Below are positions 1 through 6,924 of a DNA stretch of 7,136 bases, one piece after another. The stretch covers positions 1 through 7,136 of the forward strand of contig CALKVR010001094.1 in the NCBI GenBank assembly GCA_938004815.1, in the 5' to 3' direction. Position 1 is the first letter of the stretch. Each line of letters starts with the position of its first letter. The notes beneath the pieces were generated by a model. The model did no database searches. It was not told the origin of the DNA and saw only the letters and a list, made by a program, of their open reading frames with translations. The DNA comes from an uncultured Polyangiaceae bacterium (lineage in GTDB: Bacteria > Myxococcota_A > Polyangia > Polyangiales > Polyangiaceae). Position numbers and translations under genes: made by a program.

Positions 1-379
1 AGAGCTTGCCGCCGATGTCGACCTCCCAGGTCGCCTTCTCGACCCACGCCAGGTCGACGGCCTCGCCGCCGCCCTCGACCATCGCGAGGCCGACCGCGCC
101 GCCGAGCGTGTGGCCATACGAGGCTGCGCGGATGTAGCCGACCGCACGCCCGTTGCGCTTGACGATCTCGGCGTGAAAGAGAAGCGGCTCGGGGTCCTGG
201 AGCAGCACCTGCACGATGCGGCGCTTCAGCGGGCCCTGGGCCTTCTTGGCGACGACCGCGTCTTTGCCGACGAACCCGCCCGGCTTCTTGAGATCGACGG
301 CGAAGCCGAGGCCGGCCTCGAGCACGGAGTCGGTGTTGTCGATGTCGTGGCCGTAGTCGCGGTAGCCCTTCTCCATCCG
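1..379 (-). pseudogene. Displaced C-terminal part of the GcvT-family flavoprotein, in a different frame and cut by the window edge
   Basis: Read on the minus strand from 379, this stretch gives RMEKGYRDYGHDIDNTDS, then a GLGFAVDLKKPGGFVGKDA block, a KRRIVQVLLQDPEPL block and a YGHTLGGAVGLAMV block, ending in WEVDIGGKL at the left edge. These are the typical C-terminal GcvT and barrel segments of the same family as the upstream reading frame, so this is the continuation of that gene and not a separate gene. No stop codon occurs in it inside the window. Family members usually end about 20 residues after this point, so the true end should lie just beyond base 1. The codons look well conserved, with no further frameshift, which points to a recent mutation or a sequencing/assembly error and not to long decay. 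Confidence 0.85.
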
Positions 380-2352
380 CCCGCCTCGACGATGCGATCG
401 TAGACGTGGGTCGCCTGCTCGGTGGGGACGTAGAGCTCGTAGCCGAGCTCGCCGAGGTAAGTGATGCGGACGCAGAGGGCGCGCGCGTAGCCGATGTCGA
501 TCTCGCGCGCGGTGCGAAACGGGAAGGTGTCGTTGGAGAGGTCGGCCGTGGTGATCGACTGCATGAGCGCGCGCGACCACGGCCCCTGAACGTTGATCTG
601 CGCGTAGCCCGAGGTGACGTCGGTGACGAACGCGTGCGCGTCGTCCGGGAAGTGCCGACGCATCCAGGTGAGCACGTGGCGGTGCGCGGTGTCGGAGGCG
701 ACGACCCAGTAGCGATCGTCGTCGAGCTTGGTGACGGTCAGATCGGCCTCGAGGGTGCCGCCCTCGTTCAGCCATTGGGTATAGGTGATGAGGCCGCGGT
801 CGCCGTCGACGTTGTTCGCCGAGATCTGGTTGAGGAGCCGGCCCGCGTCGCGACCCTCGACCGAGAACTTCGCCATGAACGACATGTCCATGAGGATGAC
901 GGCGTCGCGTGTCGCGTCGTGCTCGGCCTTCCAATGCGAAAACCAGCTCTGCCGCCCCCACGAGAGCGGGCCCGCGTCGGGGGTCGAGCCATCGGGCGTA
1001 TACCAATCCGCGCCCTCCCAGCCGCTCACGTCGCGGAAGTACGCGCCGCGCGCCGCCAGCCGATCGTATATCGCCGACTTCTTCGCGCCGCGCGCGGTCT
1101 GCATCGATCGCGTCGGGTAGTGGCATTGGTAGACCATCCCGAGCGACTCGACGGTGCGCGTGCGCCGGTACTCGGGGTTCGCCTGATAGGTGTGCAGGCG
1201 GTCGATGTTGAACCCGGTGACGTCGACGTCCGGGCGACCGGTGATGATCCAATGCGCGAGGACGCGCCCGAGGCCGCCGCCAGTGAGGATGCCGATCGAG
1301 TTGAGCCCCGCCGCGACGAAGTAGTTCTTGAGCTCGGGGGCTTCACCCACGCACGGCTGCAGATCGGGCGTGAAGCTCTCGGGGCCGCAGAAGAACTTGC
1401 GCACGCCGACCTCGAGCGAAATCGGCACGCGCTGCATCGCCTTTTCGACGTACGGGCCCATGCGGTCCCAGTCGGGTGAGAGCTCGCCGAACGAGAAGTC
1501 TTCGGGGATGCCGCCGACCTTCCACGGGGCGCAGATCGGCTCGAAGAGGCCGATCATGAGGCCGCCCACCTCTTCACGGAAGTAGCCGTACGAGCCCGGG
1601 TCCTCGAGCACGGGGAACGACGGCAGGAGACCCTCCATCTTGTCGGTGATGAGGTAGTAGTGCTCGGCGGCCTGATTGGGGATGTTGACGCCCGACTTCG
1701 CCCCGAGCTGGCGCGCCCACATGCCGGCGCAGTTGACGACGTACTCGCACTCGATATCGCCGTGCGACGTCTGGACGCCGGCCACGGCCTTGCCGCGCTT
1801 GATAATGCCGGTGGCGGCGACGCCCTCGAGGATCGTCGCCCCCTGGAGCCGCGCGCCCTTGGCGAGGGCCATGGTGCAGTCGACCGGGTTCGCCTTGCCG
1901 TCCTCTTTCACGTAGAAGCCGGCGAGCAGATCGTCGGTCTTGGCGAGCGGAAACAGATCGCGCACCTCGCGCGGCGAGATCTCGTGCACGTCGACGCCGA
2001 GGTGGCGGTTGAACGCGGATACGCGGCGGTACTCTTCGAGCCGATCCGCGTCGCCGGCGACCTCGATGAAGCCGACGGGGTTGAAGCCGGTCGAGAGGCC
2101 CGTCTCGTCCTCCAGGCGCGCGTACAGATCGCGCGTGTACTTGCGCATCTCGGTCGACGTCTCCGAGGTCGAGCCGAAGCACACCATGAGGCCCGCGGCG
2201 TGCCACGTCGTCCCGGATGTGAGCCGGTCGCGCTCGATCAGCACCACGTCTTTCCAGCCCATGTGAGCGAGGTGGTAGGCGACGGAGCAGCCGATGATGC
2301 CGCCGCCGATGATCACCACGCGGGCACGCTGGGGCAGTGCGGGTTGAGACAT
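226..2352 (-). CDS. FAD-dependent sarcosine/dimethylglycine dehydrogenase-like protein (GcvT family), reading frame broken near its C-terminus
   Basis: Family role: oxidative N-demethylation of small methylamines such as dimethylglycine or sarcosine, passing the one-carbon unit to tetrahydrofolate; the substrate here is unknown. Seen: a dinucleotide-binding motif GGGIIG (residues 16-21), an acidic residue ending the second strand (E40), and TSGTTWHAAG (45-54), in which His51 matches the histidine that carries covalent FAD in this family. A DAO-type fold runs to about residue 375, followed by a linker domain and a GcvT-like folate-binding domain from about 475, with ITYLGELGYELYVP near 630-643. 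ATG at 2352 is chosen because it sits just before the FAD fold; an in-frame extension to 2517 would overlap the divergent gene. From G658 (codon 381-379) the frame turns into Arg/Ala/Thr/Ser-rich sequence ending at a stop at 226, whereas homologous sequence resumes in another frame. The product as read is therefore probably defective. Close alternatives are 4-methylaminobutanoate oxidase or another DMGDH-like oxidase. Confidence 0.88.
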   Translation of the reverse strand: MSQPALPQRARVVIIGGGIIGCSVAYHLAHMGWKDVVLIERDRLTSGTTWHAAGLMVCFGSTSETSTEMRKYTRDLYARLEDETGLSTGFNPVGFIEVAGDADRLEEYRRVSAFNRHLGVDVHEISPREVRDLFPLAKTDDLLAGFYVKEDGKANPVDCTMALAKGARLQGATILEGVAATGIIKRGKAVAGVQTSHGDIECEYVVNCAGMWARQLGAKSGVNIPNQAAEHYYLITDKMEGLLPSFPVLEDPGSYGYFREEVGGLMIGLFEPICAPWKVGGIPEDFSFGELSPDWDRMGPYVEKAMQRVPISLEVGVRKFFCGPESFTPDLQPCVGEAPELKNYFVAAGLNSIGILTGGGLGRVLAHWIITGRPDVDVTGFNIDRLHTYQANPEYRRTRTVESLGMVYQCHYPTRSMQTARGAKKSAIYDRLAARGAYFRDVSGWEGADWYTPDGSTPDAGPLSWGRQSWFSHWKAEHDATRDAVILMDMSFMAKFSVEGRDAGRLLNQISANNVDGDRGLITYTQWLNEGGTLEADLTVTKLDDDRYWVVASDTAHRHVLTWMRRHFPDDAHAFVTDVTSGYAQINVQGPWSRALMQSITTADLSNDTFPFRTAREIDIGYARALCVRITYLGELGYELYVPTEQATHVYDRIVEAGGWRRATATTATTSTTPTPCSRPASASPSISRSRAGSSAKTRSSPRRPRAR

Positions 2353-2358
2353 GGTGCG

Positions 2359-2364
2359 TCTATA
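2359..2364 (-). promoter_or_regulatory. Possible -10 box (TATAGA) for the flavoprotein gene
   Basis: On the minus strand TATAGA lies six bases before the ATG at 2352. At that distance transcription would begin at or next to the start codon and give a leaderless mRNA, which fits the absence of a Shine-Dalgarno sequence. No good -35 hexamer is seen about 17 bases further upstream. It is one of few AT-rich hexamers in this gap, but the match is only four of six to consensus. Confidence 0.25.
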
Positions 2365-2375
2365 CACCGGGTGAC

Positions 2376-2410
2376 GCGAGGCGTGCGGGCGCGCGGGTTT
2401 GACGCCTCGC
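2376..2410. repeat. Inverted repeat, 9+9 bases with 17-base spacer; candidate operator
   Basis: GCGAGGCGT at 2376-2384 is the exact reverse complement of ACGCCTCGC at 2402-2410. The arms cannot be extended in either direction. Arm centres are 26 bases apart, roughly two and a half helical turns. It lies between two divergent starts and would overlap the -35 region of the leftward promoter if the TATAGA box is used, so a regulator-binding site is plausible; an RNA hairpin is the alternative. Part of the similarity could be chance in DNA this GC-rich. Confidence 0.4.
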
Positions 2411-2432
2411 CATCCCGGTCGTACCTGCGGGT

Positions 2433-3986
2433 ATGCGTCTTTCGCGCTTCTCGCGAGCGCTCGGCACGTTCGGGCTGGCCGCTCTGTTCGGTTGTGGTGA
2501 TGACGGCGGCGGTGCACCGACGGGCTCCGGTGCGGGCGACGCGACGGGGACGACGACGGGGTCCGGCAGCTCTACGGCGAGCACGGGCCAGGGCGGCGCA
2601 CCGCCGGTCCCGGTGCCGGGGCTCTATGCGGAGTACTTCACGGGCTACTTGGATCTGATGCTCGCGCGGGTCGAGCCGGGCGTGGACGTGGACTGGGGCG
2701 ACGCGGGGCCTCACGACGGTGTGGGGGCCGATCGGTTCTCGGCGCGGTGGAGCGGAACGCTCACGCCGCCGACGGCTGGTACCTACACGTTCGCGACCGA
2801 AACCGACGACGGGGTTCGTCTCTACATCGATGACGAGCTCGTCATCGATGATTGGCGGGGTCACTTCGTTACGCGCAACGAGGCGGAGGTCGCGCTCACC
2901 GGCGATCCGGTGTCGATCCGGCTCGAGTATTTCGAGATCGATCTGGCTGCCTCGGCCAAGCTCCTCTGGTCGGTCGACGGGGGGCCAGAGGCGGTGGTCC
3001 CCGAGAGCGTCCTCTCGACGTTCGATCAGCCGACGGGCCTCGCGAGCCCCAAGCCTCCGTTCGCGAATCCGGTCATGGCGTTCGACTGCCCCGATCCCGG
3101 TGTCATGTTCGACGCGACCGCGTCGCCGCCGGCGTTCTTCGCGGTGTGCACGGGGGGCTCGTTTCCCATTCGGTCGTCGCGCAGCCTGGTCTTCTGGAGC
3201 GATACGGGCGTGTCGCTCTTGCCCAACGGCAAGGCGAGCTGGGCCGCGAACGGCAACCGCGACTGGGCGCCGGAGCTGCACCGCGTGGGAAATCAGATCG
3301 TCGCCTATTTCACGTCGGCCAACGGCGCGAACGTTCTCTCGGTGGGCGCGGTTCACGCATCGACCATGGCCGGTCCGTGGGTCGAGCAGGCGGGCCCGCT
3401 GGTCGAGCACCCGGTCGGTGTGATCGACGCCACGTTCTTCGAGGACGACGACGGCTCGCGCTGGCTCATCGACAAGGTCGACGGCAACTCGGCGGGGCAA
3501 GCGACGCCGATTCGCCTGCGCCGATTGACCGACGACGGCCTCGCGTTCGCACCGTCGAGCTCACCGGCCACGATCCTGACGAACGACGCGAGCACGTGGG
3601 AGGGTGGCGTGGTCGAGGCGCCGTGGATCGTGAAACGGAACGGGACCTACTACTTGTTCTATAGCGGCAACGTCTACGATCACCGGTACCGCACCGGGGT
3701 CGCGCGCGCGTCGTCGCTCGCAGGCCCCTACGAAAAGCACGGCGCCCCCATCCTGACGAACAACGCGCGCTGGGTCGGCCCCGGACACGGCTCGATCGTG
3801 ACCGTGTCGGGCAAGGACTACTTCGTCTATCACGCGTGGACGAACGCCGGGAACGGCACCCACCTCCAGAGCGCCGGCCGGCACGTGCTCGTCGACCGCA
3901 TCACGTGGCAGGCGAGCGGTTGGCCCTCCATCAACGGCGGCTCGCCCAGCGTGGACCCGCAGCCGTGGCCGGGCGAAGACTTCTGA
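2433..3986 (+). CDS. Outer-surface lipoprotein: PA14 domain fused to glycoside hydrolase family 43
   Basis: Probably an envelope-anchored glycosidase acting on arabinose- or xylose-containing polysaccharide; GH43 members are mostly arabinofuranosidases, arabinanases and xylosidases. Seen: a signal peptide with lipobox LFGC placing the lipidated cysteine at residue 21, then a Gly/Ser/Thr/Asp-rich linker (22-60). A PA14 domain follows (about 62-196; GLYAEYF at its start, TDDGVRLYIDDELVIDDW in its core), which in other proteins binds carbohydrate. The GH43 five-bladed propeller covers about 211-500. Candidate catalytic residues are D221 in CPDPG (base), D332 in VIDATF (pKa modulator) and E395 in GGVVEAPW (acid). 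The WAPE motif (278-281) and H452 in GPGHGS also fit the family. ATG at 2433 gives a normal-length signal peptide, with no clear ribosome-binding site. Next gene on the same strand begins 54 bases after its stop. The exact substrate cannot be told from sequence. Confidence 0.9.
   Translation: MRLSRFSRALGTFGLAALFGCGDDGGGAPTGSGAGDATGTTTGSGSSTASTGQGGAPPVPVPGLYAEYFTGYLDLMLARVEPGVDVDWGDAGPHDGVGADRFSARWSGTLTPPTAGTYTFATETDDGVRLYIDDELVIDDWRGHFVTRNEAEVALTGDPVSIRLEYFEIDLAASAKLLWSVDGGPEAVVPESVLSTFDQPTGLASPKPPFANPVMAFDCPDPGVMFDATASPPAFFAVCTGGSFPIRSSRSLVFWSDTGVSLLPNGKASWAANGNRDWAPELHRVGNQIVAYFTSANGANVLSVGAVHASTMAGPWVEQAGPLVEHPVGVIDATFFEDDDGSRWLIDKVDGNSAGQATPIRLRRLTDDGLAFAPSSSPATILTNDASTWEGGVVEAPWIVKRNGTYYLFYSGNVYDHRYRTGVARASSLAGPYEKHGAPILTNNARWVGPGHGSIVTVSGKDYFVYHAWTNAGNGTHLQSAGRHVLVDRITWQASGWPSINGGSPSVDPQPWPGEDF
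2825..2850. repeat. Perfect 26-base palindrome inside the PA14 coding sequence
   Basis: Bases 2825-2837 (CATCGATGACGAG) are exactly reverse-complementary to 2838-2850 with no spacer; the centre is GAGCTC and each arm contains ATCGAT. It encodes the IDDELVIDD part of the PA14 core. PA14 domains commonly have a similar acidic-hydrophobic repeat at this place, and with GC-rich codon choice such a peptide can produce a palindrome, so a coding origin is likely. Cruciform or hairpin formation is possible but not shown. Confidence 0.9.
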
Positions 3987-4029
3987 TCGGGGCGCGCTCC
4001 AGGTCGGCCGCGATGAGTCGGTCTCGGCG

Positions 4030-4035
4030 TAACAT
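4030..4035 (+). promoter_or_regulatory. Possible -10 box (TAACAT) before the SXXK hydrolase gene
   Basis: TAACAT ends five bases before the GTG at 4041. As with the flavoprotein gene, this spacing would give a leaderless or nearly leaderless transcript, and no Shine-Dalgarno sequence is present. No convincing -35 is seen. The gene could instead be read from the upstream GH43 transcript. Confidence 0.2.
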
Positions 4036-4040
4036 GCGGC

Positions 4041-5708
4041 GTGGGCTCGCTCCGACGAATCGTGCGCTTGGCGACCGTGGTGATCGCGCTGCCGTTGGCA
4101 ATGGCTTGTGGCGCGCCGCCGGGGCCGCGCGCGGGCGCGGCGCCGTCGCCAACAGCGGCGCCGCCCTCGGCGTCTGAAGCGGTGCCGACGCAGCGGTTCG
4201 CGAGCCCGACGTTGTCGCCGGCTTCGTTCGATGACCCGCAACGCAAGGAGCGCTTGGTCACGGCGGCGCCGGCGCTCGCGGCGCTGGTGAAGGCCGAGCA
4301 GGAGGCCCAGAAGCTCCCCGGGCTGACGGTGGGGGTGGTGGTGGACGGCGAGCTCGTCGTCCACGCTGCTAGCGGGGTGCGCGATGTGGAGCGCAGCCTC
4401 CCGATCGAGCGGGGCACGGTGTTCGAGATCGCGTCGGTGACCAAGACGTTCACCGCCGCCGCGGTGCTCGCGCTGCGCGACGAGGGTCGACTCGAGCTCG
4501 ACGACCCGATCGCGCGGCACCTGCCCGCGCTCGCCGGCGTGGTGTATCCGAACCGTGACGATCCGCCGATCACGATCCGACATTTGCTCACGCACACGTC
4601 GGGGCTCCCCATGTCGGGTCGGTTCGCCTACGACGCGGACCGCGCGCCGACTGCAGAGGAGGTGCTCCGGAGCTTCGATGGGCTCGGGCTCGAAGCGGCC
4701 CCCGGCGAGCGCTACGCGTACTCGAACGTCGGCTTCACGGTGCTCGCGCTCTTGGTCGAGCGCACCGGCAAGGCCCCCTTCGAACGCTTCGTGACCGACC
4801 GCGTGCTCTCACCGTTGAAAATGTCCGCGAGCGGCTTCGCGCCCGACGCCGCGATCCGGGCGACAGGCTACGAACGTGAGAAGGGTGAGCTGCGCGTCGC
4901 GCGCTCCAAGAAGCGCGGCGGCGCCGGCGGCTCGGGCGGGTTGTGGTCCTCGATGGACGAGCTCACGCGCTTCGTCGCGTTCCAGCTCGACGCGTGGCCT
5001 GCGGGCGCGGGCGTCGAGAGCGGACCGGTGCGGCGCAGCACCCGGCGTGAATCGCATACGCTCCAGGCGAGCCGCGGACTCAAGGTGCGGCGCTCCGAGC
5101 AGGCGACCGAGGCAGAGGCCCGCGGCATCGGCCTGGGCTGGCAGGTCTACGAGGACTGCACGTTCGACCGCGTCGCCTGGCACAACGGTCGCACGGCCGG
5201 TTTCAGCTCGGCGATCTACCTCGTTCCATCCCGCGGTGTGGGCGTCATCGTGCTCGCGAACGGCGAGGGCGACCCGGACAAGGTCGCGCGCGGCGTGCTC
5301 ACGAAGCTCTCCGAGGCGGGCGCGCTCACCGAGCGAACCGAGCGGGCGAGCGAAGCGCTGCTCTCGGCCGCCAAGCGCGCGGTCGAGCTGCGCGCGGCGT
5401 GGGACGACGCCGCGCACGCCAAGCTGTTCTCTCCTGCCCATCGAGCCGCGGCGCCGGCCGACAAGCTCCGGGCGTACTTCGCGCTGTCGGTCCAGCGCCA
5501 CGGAGCCTGCCGCTTCGAGCGCGTGCTCGAGGTCAGCGCACCCGGCGAGCTCGTGCTCGGTTACGCGTGCGACAAGGGCGCGATCGAGGTCGAGATCGAA
5601 GGGTCGCCCGTCGGCGCGGTCGAGATCGCCAAGCTCAAGCTGGTCTCGCGTGGGATCGACGGCGCCGAACCACGACGCGAAGCCCCACCGCCCAGCAAGT
5701 GCCGCTGA
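4041..5708 (+). CDS. SXXK serine hydrolase lipoprotein (class C beta-lactamase/esterase/DD-peptidase fold) with C-terminal extension
   Basis: A periplasmic or surface serine hydrolase; the fold covers beta-lactamases, DD-peptidases and family VIII esterases, and the reaction here is unknown. Seen: GTG start, basic n-region, hydrophobic segment and a lipid-type cysteine at residue 23 (AMAC; Ala at -3 is less usual than Leu), then an Ala/Pro linker to about 50. The catalytic motifs are S132-V-T-K135 (nucleophile and general base), Y227-S-N229, and H381-N-G383 in place of the KTG of true class C beta-lactamases. HTSGL (185-189) is also typical. Use of HxG favours an esterase or peptidase over an antibiotic-hydrolysing enzyme. 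Residues about 430-555 lie beyond the usual hydrolase core and contain paired cysteines C490 and C510. The GTG is chosen because it gives a complete signal peptide; the ATG at 4034 is in another frame. It may be co-transcribed with the GH43 gene 54 bases upstream. Confidence 0.88.
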   Translation: MGSLRRIVRLATVVIALPLAMACGAPPGPRAGAAPSPTAAPPSASEAVPTQRFASPTLSPASFDDPQRKERLVTAAPALAALVKAEQEAQKLPGLTVGVVVDGELVVHAASGVRDVERSLPIERGTVFEIASVTKTFTAAAVLALRDEGRLELDDPIARHLPALAGVVYPNRDDPPITIRHLLTHTSGLPMSGRFAYDADRAPTAEEVLRSFDGLGLEAAPGERYAYSNVGFTVLALLVERTGKAPFERFVTDRVLSPLKMSASGFAPDAAIRATGYEREKGELRVARSKKRGGAGGSGGLWSSMDELTRFVAFQLDAWPAGAGVESGPVRRSTRRESHTLQASRGLKVRRSEQATEAEARGIGLGWQVYEDCTFDRVAWHNGRTAGFSSAIYLVPSRGVGVIVLANGEGDPDKVARGVLTKLSEAGALTERTERASEALLSAAKRAVELRAAWDDAAHAKLFSPAHRAAAPADKLRAYFALSVQRHGACRFERVLEVSAPGELVLGYACDKGAIEVEIEGSPVGAVEIAKLKLVSRGIDGAEPRREAPPPSKCR

Positions 5709-5781
5709 AGGGGCGATCGCGGCGAGAGGCGGCGCGGTCCGTGCATCCGCCTGACTGGAGCGTATCGCCCGGAGCGTTTCG
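5709..5781. other. Convergent intergenic gap, no clear terminator
   Basis: Seventy-three bases lie between the stop codons of two converging genes. GGGCGAT (5711-5717) is complementary to ATCGCCC (5764-5770), but the loop would be 46 bases and no T-run follows on either strand. A short palindrome GCGATCGC sits at 5713-5720. This is too weak to call a terminator. Confidence 0.4.
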
Positions 5782-6888
5782 CTACCGAGGGATGAGCTTC
5801 TCCCACGCTTCGAGGCTGGAGAGGACGCGCGCCCTCTCGGGGCCATCGAGGAGCACGGGCCGGAAGTCGCTCTGCACCGGGTTGCCCGACGTCGCGACGG
5901 GGATGACCTCGTCCGAAACGGGAATGACCGTGCCGTCACGAAGCTCGAAGCGCGCCTGGTAGATGATGGAGTCGATGTCGTCGGGCTGGGTGTTTCCGCC
6001 GAAGACGAAATTGGCGAGGCTGTAGACGATCTTCTTGCCCTGGTAGCTCTCGATGCCCTGGATGACGTGGGGGTGGTGGCCGAGCACGAGGTCGGCGCCG
6101 GCGTCGATGGCGGCGCGGCCGAGCTTCTGTTGGATCGGGCTCACCGCGTGCTCGCCCTCGATGCCCCAGTGGAACGACACGATGACGAGCGTCTCGGGCT
6201 TCTTGGCGGCGGCGACCTCTCTCTCGACCTGCTCTTGGATGTCGAGGCGGCCCCCGAGGTAGCCGAGGTTCTTGACCTCGATGCCGCGGACGGTGCGGGT
6301 GTCGACGACGCCCATCCCGAAGTGGCCCACCTTCTCGGCCTCGAGGCTCTTGCGGGTCTCGCGGAGGCCCTTGGGCCCGCAGTCGCCCGAGTGGTTGTTG
6401 GCGACCGAGACCACGTCGACGCTCCCCAGCGAGAGCATCTTGGCGAACTCGGTCTTGCCGCGAAACGCGAACTTCACGTCGCTGCGGCAGCCCTCGGTGG
6501 TGAGGGTGCCCTCGAGGTTGGCGATCGTCAGGTCGTCGTGGGCGAGGACGGACGCGACCCCGGAGAACGGCCTCGCGTAGTCGCCGTCGGCGAAGGTCTG
6601 ATGAAACGATCCGCGCGCGCGCTCGGTGCCGGCCGGGTCGCCGAGGGTGCAGTCACCGACCGCGCTGAGCAGGAGCGAGCCGTTGCGGTGAGGCGCGGGT
6701 GTCGGCTCCGCGGCGGCGGCCGGCTCGGCCGCTGCGCGCGCCGATGCCTGCGCGCCAGGGAACTCGCGCAGCGTCGGCTGCTCTTCGCCATGCGCTTCCG
6801 AGGTGCAGCCGAGGAGCGCGCGCGAGAGCCCCGCGAGGATCCAGAGCGCGGCGGCCGGTCGATCGTTCCATAGCTTCGGGAGGATCAC
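5782..6888 (-). CDS. CapA-family (poly-gamma-glutamate synthesis-type) metallophosphoesterase-like lipoprotein
   Basis: CapA-family proteins have a calcineurin-like phosphoesterase fold; some take part in poly-gamma-glutamate capsule assembly, but the function of most is unknown. Seen (numbering from GTG at 6888): lipobox ALLGC with the cysteine at residue 28, an Ala/Pro/Glu-rich linker to about 68, then the ordered family motifs: VGDCTLG (77-83), ANLEG (124-128), ANNHS (163-167), HWG (240-242), GHHPHV (270-275) and SLANFVF (290-296, usually SLGNFVF). The His, Asp and Asn residues of these motifs are the expected metal ligands. GTG at 6888 gives a standard 27-residue signal peptide. A TTG at 6924, immediately after the upstream stop, would add 12 residues; neither has a good ribosome-binding site. 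No other capsule gene is present. The upstream methyltransferase ends 36 bases before the GTG, so co-transcription is possible. Confidence 0.88.
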   Translation of the reverse strand: MILPKLWNDRPAAALWILAGLSRALLGCTSEAHGEEQPTLREFPGAQASARAAAEPAAAAEPTPAPHRNGSLLLSAVGDCTLGDPAGTERARGSFHQTFADGDYARPFSGVASVLAHDDLTIANLEGTLTTEGCRSDVKFAFRGKTEFAKMLSLGSVDVVSVANNHSGDCGPKGLRETRKSLEAEKVGHFGMGVVDTRTVRGIEVKNLGYLGGRLDIQEQVEREVAAAKKPETLVIVSFHWGIEGEHAVSPIQQKLGRAAIDAGADLVLGHHPHVIQGIESYQGKKIVYSLANFVFGGNTQPDDIDSIIYQARFELRDGTVIPVSDEVIPVATSGNPVQSDFRPVLLDGPERARVLSSLEAWEKLIPR

Positions 6889-6924
6889 GGCGGGATCGTG
6901 TCGAACCCGCGACGACGAGGCCAA

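Larger units (their letters stand above)
2353..2432. promoter_or_regulatory. Divergent intergenic region between the flavoprotein and PA14-GH43 genes
   Basis: Eighty bases separate the two divergent start codons, so promoters for both genes should lie here or extend into the coding ends. The stretch contains a 9-base inverted repeat (2376-2384 with 2402-2410) and a TATAGA hexamer on the minus strand at 2364-2359. Neither start has a recognisable GGAGG-type ribosome-binding site in the 20 bases before it. The function is inferred from gene orientation. Confidence 0.55.

Noticed and set aside
370..400. Programmed ribosomal frameshift in the flavoprotein gene
   Set aside because: A simple one-base slip would not restore the roughly 16 conserved residues that appear to be missing, and no slippery heptamer or downstream structure is evident.
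406..1479. Plus-strand open frame of 357 codons opposite the flavoprotein gene
   Set aside because: No motif, Arg/Ala/Val-rich, and fully antisense to a well-supported gene. The similar frames at 1660-2658, 3561-4595, 3830-4612, 4809-5939 and 6067-6873 were rejected for the same reason.
2353..2517. Upstream extension of the flavoprotein reading frame to 2517
   Set aside because: The extra 55 residues are Arg/His-rich, unlike the family, overlap the start of the divergent GH43 gene, and the FAD fold begins properly from ATG 2352.
2313..3500. Long minus-strand open frame of 395 codons opposite the PA14-GH43 gene
   Set aside because: Arg-rich composition with no recognisable motif; a shadow frame caused by GC-rich third positions of the real gene.
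4034..4177. ATG at 4034 as the start of the SXXK hydrolase
   Set aside because: It is seven bases from the GTG and so in another frame, which lacks the signal peptide and hits a stop near 4177.
5711..5770. GGGCGAT/ATCGCCC pair as a bidirectional terminator
   Set aside because: Only seven pairs with a 46-base loop and no T-run on either strand.
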